Positions 1 to 14,300 of a stretch of 64,000 nucleotides of DNA are shown here, in pieces. The notes beneath the pieces were generated by a model. The model was given only the letters and a program-made list of their open reading frames with translations, was not told the DNA's origin and did no database searches. The stretch comes from Aurelia coerulea. Its lineage: Eukaryota > Cnidaria > Scyphozoa > Semaeostomeae > Ulmaridae. Made by a program: the position numbers and the translations under genes. The stretch lies in NCBI GenBank assembly GCA_039566865.1, contig CM076955.1:19823501-19887500 (forward strand), in the 5' to 3' direction. Each line of letters opens with the position of its first letter. The first letter of the stretch is position 1.

Positions 1-300
1 ATTTGGAAATTATGGCAATTGTAAAGAATTTGAATTCATAAGGGTTTTGACCGTGAAATTGAAGTTTGGACAAAAATTTTTCCAGTTTGATTTCACGGTC
101 AAAGCCCTTATGACTTTAAATTTTTAAAATTGCGATAAGTTCTAAATAAAGACCTACACAAATGTAAAAATTTGTCTCAACACTAAGCTTTATACGCGGA
201 ACAAGATTTTAGCCTCAAAAGTGCCAAATCTCATACAACAAAAGACTTCCGCTCTCGAGCCTCTTATCTTGAAAGGTGGATTCACACACTTTTTACTCAA
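1..300. repeat. Dispersed foldback repeat, also at 47640-48020
   Basis: Positions 20-130 form an inverted repeat (AATTCATAAGGGTTTTGACC against GGTCAAAGCCCTTATGA). The same arrangement, followed by GAACAAGATTTTAGCCTCA and GCCTCTTATCTTGAAA, recurs around 47640-48020. Confidence 0.8.
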
Positions 301-679
301 TTTCATTGTCATACATTATTTATTAGGAAGCATCCAGAAATATTTCACGGAGTTGATATCTGTGTTTTATAACTTGGTTTGGTTTTTTGGAGCTATGAAA
401 CCCAAACTAAAAAATTTGTTGGTGCAGGAGTGTGAATTAAACCAAAAAACAATATAATACAGCTAATGATACAGCTGGCACACCACATAAATTTTGGCTG
501 GTGATCTAGGATGCATCTATATGCAAGATATCAGATGATGTGCATCCTGTACAAAAATACAAGGCTAAACTTGGCCTGCGGAGATTATGACCTTGACATA
601 ACCTTGTCCTTAGGACTCCTAACCATTGAAGAAACTTACAAGGCTATCAGTAAGATTCCAAGTTAAACCAGCCTAACAC

Positions 680-1205
680 AGCATAGGTTCCAAATCTTTA
701 ACTGGGCGTAAAAAGGTGGGTGTAAAATTCAATGACCTATTTCTCCTGATTGAATGGCTTGAAAGAAACTTATAGATATTTATCTATAATTCTACCGTTG
801 GACTTTCCAAAAATTTTGAATATTTTTCAAAATTACAGCGTATTTTACATTTCAGCTCATTTGAGGATGTGACGTCATCAAATTTCTAAATCATAAAGCA
901 GATGAGTGACAAACTTTTGCTTGATACCATATTGTAGACATTCATAAACTATGGTTTTCTTCGAAATTTCTTCATGTTGCGTCAAACGGTATTGAAATTA
1001 CGATGGTTTTAAGTTTTTTTGAAATTTTTTGTTGAATTCTTGAAAAATAAGAAAAACACTCTAACTCTGAAAATATCAAAGATTTCAGAAAAGTCCAACG
1101 GTAGAATTATAGAGAAATAGCTAAAGTTCCTTTGAAGTCATTCAGTTCAAAGAAACAGGTCACTCAATTTTACACCAGGCTTTTTAAAGATTTGGAACCT
1201 ATGCT
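680..1205. mobile_element. Mutator-type non-autonomous element, copy 1, 9-bp target duplication
   Basis: The termini AGCATAGGTTCCAAATCTTT and the inverse, AAAGATTTGGAACCTATGCT, are inverted repeats. Flanks are GCCTAACAC at 671-679 and the same nine bases at 1206-1214. A 9-bp duplication is the signature of the Mutator (MULE) superfamily. No transposase is present. Confidence 0.88.
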
Positions 1206-1214
1206 GCCTAACAC

Positions 1215-3626
1215 AAGGTTTCCACAAGGCTAATTAGCATTTTTCAAGCCATTTAAAAAGTTACAGCAAGGATTTTCTAGGCTAGAACAATGCCATAACT
1301 ACAAGGCTTGTACATGGCTATTACATGGCCTTATATTTTCATACAGGATTCTGACTTATGACTAAAGGGGGACATTGGGGTTCCAAGGGTTGTGGGTTTG
1401 GCCTGTTTTTTTGGCCTAGTATGTTAGGTTTTATGTTTTAAAGTGTGGGTTCACAGGTTTTGAGATATTTAACAGGTTGGGGCTTTGGCCTCTTTTGTCA
1501 CTTGTATTTTGGATCTTCTGTATTTGAAATTTGCAGCTTTTTGGGGTTTCCAAGTCATATGGTTTGTGAAGATGAATGAGATAAAACAGTGGATTTTGGA
1601 TGCTTAAAACAAGGAGTCGCTGAAAAAGAAAACATTGAAACAAGCGAGGAGAGGAATACTGGCAAAAATTCAAACTTTTGATCCAAAAAGTGCAGCTTTG
1701 GGCTTTTTCAAGTTTCTGCAAATTCTGCTGCGCGTTTGTGGGTTCTGGCTGGTACCCCCCCCCCCCAAAACGCCTCCATTCTAAAAAAATTTAAATTGAT
1801 TCATAGTTGCAAACAAAAATCCCCTGCATATTCTTCCTGCAAAAATATCCATCACAATATATTTTAAGCTTTGTATCTCTACATTTAGACTGACACTCCT
1901 ACAAAGATCTTTTGTATCGGTTTGTTGGGTTGAATCTGAATCTGTTATTTCCAGAGAGGCCTATGTTGTGAGTCATGCATGTAATATTGATATCAATATC
2001 AACACAGCGGCCCGTTGTGCTCTGTTGTATTATAATGAACAGCCAATGCATTTCTCGTACAGTTTTGGAGTGAAATGAATATTATCATCATCTCATGTAA
2101 AACTGCAGAGGATACAATCACAGAGAAATACATCGAAGCCAAACCCTTGACACACCATCTTGGCTTAGTCCAGACACTGTCCAGACCAGAAGGCCATTGT
2201 TGATTGGTCGAGATCTTCCTGCCGGTCTAGCCCTCGGCTGACCACTTACGGCTAGGCCCTTCGTACCACCAGCACAACTTTCAGTTGCCTTGCAATGTTG
2301 CTCGCCACATATCGTTTAAAAATAATTGCGATAGTCTGGGGAAGTATTAATGAAGCTGGTTACATGATATAAAGCGTTTGGGCTGAAGAAATAAGCATTT
2401 TTACCTCGCTGCAGCAAACAAGCGTCGTCTTTCTTTTTTTGGCCTTGCGCTGACCTCTCTTGTTATGACGAATGACGAAATCAAACAACATGCTCTACGA
2501 ATGGTCACAGGGATACATTGTTATGCTAATTTTCATGGGTTACAGGAAACTCACTTAATAACAGAACATACTCCACTCTAAACGCCGTGTCTTTCATTTA
2601 ACACCTATTTTTGGCACTTAAATCATTCATTATTTATTATATGTTCGTTTAATTTCTATGGTACCACACACAACACACGTAATTTTATTGAATCTCTAGG
2701 AAACTCATCACACGTTGAGATGCCGTCCTAAATCGTGTTGCAGCTTCAATTTACTTAGGCCCAGCTTAGGCCTACTTAGCCTGCGTCACTTCCGTATGGT
2801 CTGTGACGCAGGCTACAATTTACTTTGTAAAGATACCGCTCATAAACTACGTTCTCAAATCACAAAAGGATTAAAAAACTTCAAAATCTTTTGCAAACAT
2901 GAAGATTGTCATGGAGATCGTAAGAAACACTGAATTCAAGCGCTTAGTTTCCAAAAACATATGGGTAAACAACTTTCATCGTGTTGAAAGCCAGAACGGT
3001 CGTCAGGCAGACGGGGTTCGAAACCCAGCAACACTTCACTTCATGCGTGTCATGAGAAGGAGTCGCGAAATCAATTCTTTGAGGTCCAAAGCAAGCGCAA
3101 ATGTAGCCTCCAAGATAACAACCAACAATCTTACCTTCCCAGTATAAACGGGACAAAAAATAGCTTCAGAACTGTAAAAGTTTCTTAGTTTTTTTTCTAC
3201 GTCAAGTTAAAGTGAGAATGGATGTGCCCCGGTCAAAACTTCTATGACTGTGACTAACATTTTCAAAGATTCAATTTGAAATTTTCATTTTCAGGAAACT
3301 AATCATTTTCGTTGAATTGACAAGTCCTTCCATTCCCTCCACAAAACCAGATTTTCTTTATCACGTCTATTTAACGTACAGTGTTTATTTTCAAAAACTG
3401 GCATGAAATTTGCAACGATGCGCAGCCTGAAATCTGCGATAAAACTACGAACAAATGCTAACAATGGAAAATGCATCCTAAAGCAAAGTTTCTGAGATAT
3501 CGCTGCTGTAGGCTTGCCGAATGTTATTTTAGGGCCTAGAAAGTATTCAAGTACAGGATTAACCCGCATGAAAGAAGCCGGTGATTTTCTTTTCCGTAAC
3601 AGGCTGAAATGACTTCAGTACACTTC
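1215..3626. other. Downstream flank of FLII, no gene recognised
   Basis: No coding exon was recognised. Poly-C at about 1756-1766 is low complexity. A hairpin of TAGCCTGCGTCAC and GTGACGCAGGCTA at about 2777-2814 looks like a foldback remnant. Confidence 0.5.
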
Positions 3627-4245
3627 TACCGGGTGAGTAAAGAAAAAGAATCCCCATTTGGAAGACCACTGCACCTTGAATGTGAAACCAATAATATTGA
3701 AAACTGTCTTGTTTTTATTGCGAATATGTTCAATTAGGTTCAGTAATTTACCCGGCTTTAATCGGCCATTCCTTCCCGTGGATAGGCCTATGGGAGATTT
3801 TCTGCAGAAAGCCCCTTTCAAAAACCTGCAAAAACGAGTGAAAACAATGAGCAAATTCTTCCTCAGAATGATGACACTCACATGTATCTATGTATTTGTC
3901 CTCTTGGGAGAATGGAATCCCCCTGAATAGGTTATTGATACCAGGGTGGTTCATCCTTCCAAGAGGATAGCACGTGCTAAAGCGTGCAGAAGTCATTGCT
4001 GTAAGGCAGAGATGTTAGGGAAATTTGTTCGTGGTTTTTGGGCACGTTATGAAGGTTTCTTGAAGAGGCTTTTTCGAGAAACTTCTTCATAAATTCGGAA
4101 TGGAGTGGCCAATTTCATTCACGTAAATTTTAAAATGGATTTGAACATGTCTACCATTACACAATATATTTGCCTGTATCATTGTCTTGATATCCAGGGA
4201 GCTGTGACCTTTCAAATGGGGATTCTTTTTTTTACTCACCCGGTA
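3627..4245. mobile_element. TA-type foldback element ending in TACCGGGTGAGTAAA
   Basis: Starts TACCGGGTGAGTAAAG and ends TTTACTCACCCGGTA. The inverted repeats continue inward (AATCCCCATTTG against CAAATGGGGATT). About 619 bp, non-coding, consistent with insertion at TA. A fragment of the same end is at about 8029-8070. Confidence 0.85.
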
Positions 4246-4263
4246 TAGGTCCTTAACTCACAG

Positions 4264-4269
4264 TTTATT
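4264..4269 (-). terminator. Candidate FLII polyadenylation signal AATAAA
   Basis: This is the first AATAAA I found on the minus strand downstream of the FLII stop, about 680 nt away. It lies just outside a foldback element that ends at 4245. The assignment rests on position only. Confidence 0.25.
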
Positions 4270-4943
4270 TTATTCGGGGTTTTGCTGTATCGAGAATATT
4301 CTTGAGCATCTGAATTGAAAAAGGAACGCTACAAGTAAAAAAAACTCATTTCTTTTCAGGTTTCATAATAAATTTTAAACCAGCAATAAGAAATTACATT
4401 ACACTCATTTTTTACAAGAAACTGGTTGCCTCTTCCAGAAAATCAAGAAACTCCACAAGAAGCAATCAGACGTCAGTTTAAAGTAAAGAACTTCTTCAAT
4501 TTCGGATATGAATTGCAGAGTGTTTTTACACAGAAAGTGTATCATGAACCCAAATAAACAAAACACTACAATTCTTGTTTGTGACATGGTGGTGCTCGTA
4601 ATCCTTGGTTCAAAAAGCGATCTTCAATGAATTTTGATGAACTGTAAATTCAATTTTACGAAAATTAAGAAACTCTACAATAAAGTTTTACTATAAAGAT
4701 TGGGCCTAAAATAAGAACTTCATTTACAAATACCACGAGCCTGTTTTTCCTATGAAAAACGAGTGTATTCTAAACTGTTTATAACTAGCAAAATATCATA
4801 AACAGTTGTTAGTCATAAGAGAAGGTCCCTGAATTTCTTTTACCCTATACATTTAAATATCTTACTTCAGTTCTTCTCATGTTTTATGGATTATTTTGAA
4901 AAATTTCTGTGTTTGTTTCGATATGGTACAAAGTTTTGATGTT

Positions 4944-7900
4944 CTACTGCTTCCATTCAGTCCAACCATGAAAGCAACATGCGAAAGGATAAGGCTCTTT
5001 GCATTTTCCAGTTAAATGTAATTTTCGAGGTTCTCCCAGTTTTTGTTCTTTGATATGTTGCATGTAGACCTGTGGAATAAATAACAGATATTAGGTCAGA
5101 TTCTGTTTTCTTTTTGTTATCATCATCAACACAATCAAAACACAAAAAAGAATACTCGTTACTGTGCCATCCAAAGCAGGAAAAGACACAAGGTCATCTG
5201 GTCCCTACTTCGGATGACACAATTAAGGTCATCTGGTCCCTACTTTGGATGAAACAATTACAATTATAATACTTTAACAAACAAACAAGGTACAATGCAA
5301 GGTAGCTTGGTACCAAATACCAAATGATGAAGAAAAACTTAAGATTTTCACAATTTTGGATCCAATCTGGATCAAAAAATATACATTCGTTTACGTTCTA
5401 AGTTTTTAATCAAAACGCTCTGTTGCTTCAACAAAAGAAATTGTTGCTTCATGATGGTTCTGTTTTCAACTATGTTTAGATCTTGGCTCCCAAACTGAAG
5501 CAAATTGCAAAGCACATTTGAGTCCAATTCATTTATGTCTATACCAGAGACGATGAGCTGGCGAAAGAGATCTCTATGCATCAAGTCAAATTGGGGGCAG
5601 TGCAGGAGAAAGTGTTTGTTTTCATTTATGTCTATACCAGAGACGATGAGCTGGCGAAAGAGATCTCTATGCATCAAGTCAAATTGGGGGCAGTGCAGGA
5701 GAAAGTGTTTGTTTTCCTCAATCAATGTCTCTCCCACACACGCAAGTTGGGCTTTCACAATCAAAGTTGCCACAATCAAAGTTGCCACAGTACTAGAGTT
5801 CCTTATCAATAAGATCCTGCTTCTGTAATCAATCAGCTTTTTGATCTAAAAAGTAGCAACGTATAACCATGTAAACACTGGATGCAAAAACAGCTTGCAC
5901 AGCAAACACGACCCGTCCCTTACACATACTTGTTTGTAAGAAACTACCAATAAGAAACTCAACTCTCAGATTGCCAAAAAATTAAGAAACTCTAGTACTG
6001 GGAAAAGATAGCTTGAGAAACTATTCATTTTTGATAAAGGAAATCCTTAACATATCTCTCCTCGTTTTCACTTGTTTCCTGTTTCCCATTACACGGAAGG
6101 TATTTGATTAAAGTCTAAAAATTGAAAAGGCTTCAAAAAAACCTTGTTTTGGAACGTTCACCAGTGAACATGAAAATTGTTATTGAACCTTTAAGAAACT
6201 CGGAAGAAACGCTGAGTACTCATATTCTGATAATTTTAAGAAACTGCCCAAATTCATAGTTTCTTATAAAAAATACGGGTAAATAGCATGTGAATGAAAG
6301 CATTGTAAAAGAAATGCAAGATTATTTGGAGTTTACACCGCAATGCACGGGATAATGCTTTACCTACCTGTGAACTCTTTACAGCTAACTTTTTCTCAAT
6401 ATCGCTTGCGTTTGGACCCATCCAGATGAACAACTACGAGAAAGGAATGGGAATAGATTATAAATCTTCAGGTTACCACTGGCAAATGCGATTCTCCACA
6501 AAATTACGCGATATTTCAGTGAGAAAAGGTAATGAAGTTTATTAACACTCTGAAGATTTCCGCTAAAAAGGTATGAAAGCAACAAGGGCAAATTTTGTAA
6601 AACAAAGAATTCAAGTCTGATTAAGACCCCGTTTACACGGTAGCGGATCACTTTTGATCCGATGCAAAAAGTGTTGCGGATCAGCCTCCCGTTTACACGA
6701 GCTCGAAGTGATCCGATACACTTCTGCTCCGCTATCCGCATCAATTTTGATCCTGCTACGAAAGCGAACTCGTTTTGTGTTGGATCACTTTTGTATCGGA
6801 TCACTCTTGCTCTGCGCCGTGTAAACGCAAGTGACCCGCATCAATTTTGATTCAGATTCATTACGAGGGTATTTTCCATACAAACGAGGTTTAATCATAA
6901 TTGCAGTTTGTTTTGAAATTTTGACGTTAAAAGGAAATCAAGGAAATCACTGAAAATCCGAGAAAATCTTAAATGTGATCTCGCCCTATTTCTATGGTGA
7001 CCGCTGACCCGCTACCGTGTAAACGAGACCGTGATCCGATACAATTTTGATCCGCTACCGTGTAGACGGGAGGGTGATCCGTAACACTTTGATCCGCAAC
7101 ACTTTTGATCCGCTACCGTGTAAACGGGGTCTAAGACAACGCCATTCTGCAGCCTCAAGAATAGAGTTCAAACCTTCTTATGTGCAACTAACGATAATGT
7201 TTTGCACTCTCTGTTTATTTTGAGTTGATCCAGTGCACTCAGAGCAGAGGTGTGGAATCTATTTTTCAGAAAGGCAAATCGCTTTGTGTTTTCAGAAACC
7301 TGAATCTTTTGTTTCACGAAATTTGCCCTCGCTTATGAAAGCAAGAACAATTACCCAAAGACAGTTGCGAGTCACATCTATGAGCATAGGTTCCAAATCT
7401 TTAACTCGGCATAAAAATGTGGGTGTAAAATTCTATGACCTATTTCTTCTGATTGAATGGCTTGAAAGAAACTTTAGATACTTATCTATAATTCTACCGT
7501 TGGACTTTCCAGAAATTTTGGACATTTTTCGAAATTACAGCGTATCTTGCATTTCATTCAACTCATTTGAAGATGTGACGTCATCAAATTTCTAAATCGT
7601 AAACCAGATGAGTGACAGACTTTTGCTTGATACAATATTGTAGGCATTCATAAACTGTGGTTTTCTTCGAAATTACTTCATGTTGCGTCAAACTGTTTAG
7701 AAATTACGATGATTTTAAATGTTTTTGAAATTTTTGTTGAATTCTTGAAAAAGGAGAGAAACACTTAAAGATTTCAGAAAAGTCCAACGGTAGAATTACA
7801 GAGAAATAGCTAAAGTTTCCTTGAAGTTATTCAGTTCAAAGAAATAGGTTACTCAATTTTACACCAGCCTTTAGAAAGATTTGGAACCGATGCTACATCT

Positions 7901-8325
7901 ATGTAATAAGAAGAAGAATTGAAAAATTCCGGTAAACATCTTGAAATATATTACCTCTTTGCCAGTATCTAGCATCATAACATCATCGTCTGCTAAATCA
8001 TCCTGCAAAGAAAGAAGAGTGAAGTTATACCGTGTGAGTCAATAAATAGAATCCCCGTTTAAAAGCTCACGGTTCCGAGCACGGTTCCCTAGTTTGCAGT
8101 TCGCAACTCTTCGTTCTTTAGAAAATTTGAAAGCAATCATTGGTTCAAAGAATTTCTGCAAAGTCAGGTATACATACCTTAGTTTCTAAATAATGGCAAT
8201 GCTAGTCACAATATGAACATTGAAAGACCCACCTGACAAAAATCGGAGCACTTCTCTGAAACGGTAAAAAATCCTTTTTCATTCGAGCATCTGAATAGTC
8301 TTGCAAGCCGAGAATATTCGGCAAC
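4944..8325 (-). CDS. FLII: FLII exons 50-53: gelsolin-like repeat 6 and C-terminus (residues about 1131-1240)
   Basis: Exons: 8233-8325, 7955-8002, 6368-6433 and 4944-5069 (TAG stop at 4944-4946). All four are phase 0 and multiples of three. Translations: [57 protein letters not shown], and [19 protein letters not shown] running to [13 protein letters not shown] and stop. The last residues match the RCFHAWSAF-type ending of flightless-1. Introns here contain a Mutator-type and a PIF/Harbinger-type element and a LINE tail. Confidence 0.95.
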
Positions 8326-11300
8326 CTGAAAAGAAACATTGTGAAAAGATTACTATAAGTTGAAACTGAAATACAGAGACGGCTAGAAAGTTTGACTTAG
8401 AGCAAGTCAAATTGGAAGAAGTTAGCAACTGTTTGAATGAATTGGTTATGACTGAGGCCCCGTTCACACTGCTCCGTTTTTGTTAATATCCGTTTTTTTG
8501 GCATCCAAGCTACCCGTTCACATTGCTTCGTTTTTGTACAAAAACGGAGGGAAAAACATCCGTTTTTGTCCGTTCACATTGCTCCGTTTTTGTGAAATTC
8601 ATTGTTGAATATTGGAGCGTTTTCAAAAACCTCCGTTTTTGTGCGTTCACATTGATCAAGAGCGTTTTCAAAAACCTCCGTTTTTGTGGATATCCACTTT
8701 TAATAGCGTTTTCGAAAACCTCCGTTTTTGTGGCGTTTTTGTGCGGATCAGTGTGAACACTTTCACAAAAAACGGAGGTTTTTCTCTCCGTTTTTTGTAC
8801 AAAAACGGAGCAGTGTGAACGGGGCCTGAGGAAGGGTGAATTCTGTAAAACAAAAGATATAGTTTTGTTTAAAACAAAACGATTTGACAGCCTCAAGAAT
8901 AGATTTCACACCTTCAAAGCAACCGACGATAATGTTTTGCTATCTCTGTTTATTTTGATTTGATTGAGTGCACTCAGAGGTTTGAAATCTATTCTTCAGA
9001 AAGACAAATTGCTTTGTCTTTTCGAAAACCAAAATCTTTTGTTTTACAAAGTTTGCTTTTGCTTCATGAATATAAACAAAAAGTTAAAAGTTTTGTGGAT
9101 TCTCTTTTCAGAGTTGAAATCCCAGATGGTCTTTCAAAGAACACTTTCGAACATTAAGTGTGATAAGCTTATTTCAAGTCTCTTGAGATTAAAACAATTC
9201 TTAAAGACAATTTCTGTGTGTCTTGTATTTTTGTAAACAAACGAATTCTGCTCGAGTCTTCCTTAAAACATTGGCTTGTTGCTTTAACAGCCTAAAGATA
9301 AAATAAATACTTTATTAAAAACAAACCTTTTCATAATCTTTTTTCCCACCAATTCCAAGCCAGAAAAAGTTCTCTGGTTCTTCTCCTTCCTGCACGAGTT
9401 GGACTGAATATCCTTCCTGCAAAGAAGATAACGCAAGTAAGTATTGCTGAAAGGGCAAGTTACCTCGCTATCACAATGTTTTGAACTGCAAGCAACACAC
9501 ATTAGCAATAATAAAATCATGATTTACCTTTTGAAATGTTATCATTAAAAGCATTGTTTTTATGAGAACTAAGAATTTACCCAGAACTGACAATTTCTTA
9601 GAATTCCCATTTTTTAATACTCAAAGTTTCCTGAAGGTTTCTCAAAGGTTCTATTAAATCATGGACGTCTACACTCTGTGTCCTAGGGAACATTTTAAAA
9701 CGAAGGTTTACGAAGCCATACCACAGATCAGATATAACATTGCTTTGATGAAAAAAAACATTTTCGTCAAGAATTGTTTCCAAGTACTTAGGTCTGTTAA
9801 TATTTTAATAAGCTAAGTGGTGAGTTGTTCATGAAGAGACTCATAAGAAATATGAACGCAGCTCTCAACTATGGAAAATAGTTATGACATGGCACTATTT
9901 CGTCAATATTTTACTTCCACATCATTACAGAAATGTGTTAACGAAGCAAAGAACGCTGCTCTGTAACCAAGCGTCAAAACTTGATTCTTTTTTGTACCAG
10001 AACTTAAGTTTTATACCAAATAGAATTTCAAGGTTATCGATTTCGACCCTTTGGCTTGCATGTTATCTATTTTCTACGCTTAAAGCGGGGGCAATCTTCT
10101 ACAACTTCCCTTGATGTTTTACATACCTCCCATAACTCTTGTCCAAGTTCTTCAGCATGTTCGAGATCTTCTTTTGTTGATTTTCTGAAATAAAATCATA
10201 GACACTTATTAAAATCTTCTACCATCCAACGGAGCTACACAGTTTTGTGTACTGCTTGTAGCTGTGGCTACGTGGCTAGGCCATTTTGCAAACGCAAAAA
10301 GAGCGGGAAAATACGTTGAAATTTAATCAAGTGACCCATTACCGGTGTGTTGCAGTTAAAGGGAATCTAAGCATATCAAAGTGGCTCAAGCCACTTGTGG
10401 TCAAATTCTATCCTATCAGATACCAGTATTTATTGTTGACGTAAAGAAGTTGCCCAAATGTCTTTGCACGGCTAGTTTTACCACAGATGCTTACATTCCC
10501 TTTAATACAAATGAACTGCAGGTTTGATAAGGTTAAGGCTACAATCACATCCCAGTCTCCGGTTTATCAAATTGACTCCTCTTAAATGATATGGATGATT
10601 TCAAAGAGAGGCGTCCCAGAAAAGAGCTCACCTTCCAATCCAAGTATACACAATTCCACCATCCTCGTTATCAAATGGTACCCGCAGAATGAAACTAAAC
10701 AAGAAGAAAAACATGTGTTGAAATTTGGTACAGAAGAATAGAGATAATAAAAGGCTATATTGTTATAACACGTTGCATTATATTGTGAGGCCAACGAATT
10801 TGAAAGTGCTGCACTAGCTATATTATGAGGACTCTGATCAACGATTTGAAAGTGCTTGGTCGGGCTGAGAGAACAGCTTTCAATTCCATCCTCGACGCAG
10901 ATCTCGGATGAATAGGGAAAGTTCTTTGCATGAGATATCAATCTTCTGGCCTCTTTATGAAAGTAAGTTAGAGGATAAGAATTGTATTTTTGAAAATTTT
11001 TTCATACCAAAATTCTGAATTCAGGTGCATTGCATCACACTCGATCTGAAATGGAAAACAAAGATTTGAAATTAAATTTGTTACACATAAATACTGAAGA
11101 ACAAGAAATTTTCGTGCTAAAACTATACGAAATTCCAGTAAGAAAGTTATATAAACAGGACAGAAAGCAGCCTTATTAGTAAATCTAAATCTACTCTAGG
11201 GGGGCAAAGAAACAAAATATCTCAACGGCAAGATCTACAACAGCAACAGCAACATCTGCAGGCATATACGTTACAATCATGAATAATATCACCGCGACAA

Positions 11301-14300
11301 CTATGTAAGACTTAAATTTAGCCTCATCTGCAATCCAACCTTACAATCTACAAACTAGTTAGAAATATGCTGATTCAATAATTCCGGCCGATCTTTATCC
11401 TGGAACGTTGAAATTCATGTTCAATACGTCATCTCTCAATGAAAATCTTTTGAAAATGGACCTGTAACCAAGGGCGCCTACCTTGTAGGAAGTGTGTTTA
11501 TTCCCGATACTGTACCCGTAGTAATTGGTGTCCTGTGACCCAGTCTTGAATCTGTGTATAGTTACAACGATTTTCAAATTCTATCGTCTCTTAGTGTCGA
11601 CCAATCAAAAATCACGCTGTCTGATTCCCTATGGCCAACTCGTATAACAGTTGATCTCTTATTACATCAACAGCGGAATTTGAAACCACAAAGTTATTCA
11701 TACGTCATCTTGACCTTGACAGGACTGACTCTGTGTACTGCTGGGTCGGTACAGTTCTGGGACACTCTCTGTACTGGGTCACAGGACACCAATTACTCTA
11801 CAGTACTGGGAATAAACACACCTCCTACAAGGTAGGCGCCCTTGCTGTAACTCATTAAAAATCCGACACAAACAGCAAAATTTCCGACAAATGGACTTCA
11901 GGACTTCAGGACGCATCCCTTCCCCATTGGCTTCGGCCCTCCATAAAACATATTAAAAGGACAAGATACCTGAATACATCTTCGTGTGAGCTTTCCCATC
12001 GTTGATCGTATATGATAAAGCTCTGGTCCTGAGTCTTCATGTCTTCTTCTTCCCTGCGTGGAAAAAATATCGTCATTTCCAATTTTGTAAGAATCAAAAC
12101 ATTTAGAATGGACATGCTAACCAAATAGGAAAGTAATGACAATGAGATGCAAAAAAGAATGTGCAGTAATTTTAGGAACAATTTAAAGATCTATTGTCAC
12201 CGTTGTTGGTTAGGACAAAGATCTTTTGTTTGAAAACAATAGAAATAAACAATACATTTAAAGATACCCTCAACTAGTAGTTGATCTGATAGAACTAAAG
12301 TAAACTTTTCTATCGATTCAAATCGATTTCAAAGGAGCAAAGGTGAATTTTGTAAACCAAAAGATACCGCTCTGATTAAGACAAAGCGATCTAACAGCCT
12401 CAAGAATAGATTTCACACCTTCAACGCGGCGGAACATAATGTTTTGCTTCCTCTGTTTATTTTGATTTGATTTGATTGAGTGCATTCAGAGGTGTGAAAT
12501 CTATTCTTTAGATAGGCTAATCGCTTTGTCTTTCGGGAGACCTGAGTCTTTTGTTATACAAAATTCGCCCTTGCTTTTCAAAGGACCCTGGGTGACAATG
12601 GTTCTTTAAAGCATGTGATTATGTTATTCCAATTGAATTTTGGAAAAAGACAAACGCTTCCTCACTATGATATAAAATCTGACGTACGAATTCACTGTAT
12701 TGCAAAATTTAGAAGGCAAGAGACCTTTTAGCTATTCTGAAAAGAATCAGAATCGAACAATATTTTGCTACATTTTGTAGAATTTTCGAATGTGCACAAT
12801 AGTGATAGACGCCGCTCGATCGAACCTCACTTATAAAAATGTATAAAAATCGCTCGATCCAGGCTCTTTTGTAGAATAGCTAAAAGGTCTATGAGTTACT
12901 GGTTATGATTTCTTTCATTTTTTTGCAAGGTTCCTGCAAATGTTCGACAAAATTCCTGCAACTTAAGTACTATCAATAGACTAAAAATGTAAATACCTTA
13001 TGTATGATATATTTTCCTTTGAAATGCGATAAAAACTTCAAAGCTTCTTGTTGCTGGAAAGGAAAAATATTGCATTGGTACATAGTTGATAAATATGCTA
13101 CAGGTGGCTTGAATTCAGAAAATATTATGCAAAGCTTTCCTTAGTTCCTGGATCTGCTATTCCAACATTCCAGCACTCGAGCTCTCTTGACGCAATGTTG
13201 GAATGGCGCATCCAAGGGAATGGTCTGAAGACTGAACAGATAGACTTTGGGCAAATCTAGTGCTTAGGCTGAATGGGCTGAACAAATCTAACATGTGGCT
13301 CAAAATCCAGCCGTATCTCGAAAATTGTTGACTGTATGACAAATCTGATTGCACTGGCTAATTCTACGGAGTTCACACCTTTTGGAGATATCTTCATTTG
13401 TAATTTATCTGCTGTTATTTATCTGCATTAGAGAGGGCAAATAATGTTTTTCAAGGTTTCGCTTATACAGCCTCTTAAATACAGCTCACCTGCTTCGTCC
13501 TGACTACCTCCAGTTTATCACCAAACAAAGCTTCAAATTTTTTCTGCAAACTGCAAATCAAGAGGGAAATGCATTCAATTTTTAAACAAATCAATCGATC
13601 GTTATGAAAAGATATCAATTAAAACAGGTACCACAGAAAGTTTATCAGCCTTCTGTATTTTAACCCACACACCACCCCACCCCAACCCCGCCTTTCCAAG
13701 CCAAAATTGCAGAACTATAAAATTCTCTCCATATCGATTAGAGAAAAGATCTCATGATATAACAGTCATAAAATTGAATAAACAAAATGCATAAATTACG
13801 TACCTGAAAGTAAACGTTAGCCAACCCATTCTCCCAGCATCTCTACCCTGCAGATTGAAAACAACGATTAAAATTAAGCTGAATGGTATAAGTATTTCAC
13901 ATAGATTGTGAACTAAGGCCCCGTTTAAACTGTGCCGCTGCAACGTTTTTGGATACGTGACAAACGTGTAACAGATCAACCTCCTGTTTACACCGTTCCT
14001 GCTAATCCGTAACATTTTAATCCCTTCTACCGGGTGAGCCAGAAAAAAGTTCCCACTTTTGAAAATTCGTAGCATCAAGAGTACTGGATGGATTGCAATG
14101 AATCAATATTTGCTTGATAGCCAAAAGATCGAAGTACTTTTGTGATTTTTCTTGTTTTGTTACAAGCATTGGAAAAATTGGTATATTCAAATTTAGAAAA
14201 ACTTTGTGGTTGCAAAATGACTGAAAAGGCCTAAAATACTTGATCAAATCATAAAGGACTCCTCGCTCAGAACAACAGAGAACAAGCAATGTCTCATGGG

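Noticed and set aside
8510..8896. 128-codon minus-strand frame with [17 protein letters not shown] repeats
   Set aside because: Made of CCGTTTTTGT repeats within a MITE; overlapping frames on the other strand are equally open.
11906..12181. 91-codon minus-strand frame containing [12 protein letters not shown]
   Set aside because: Wrong frame of FLII exon 45; the phase-consistent frame gives [18 protein letters not shown].
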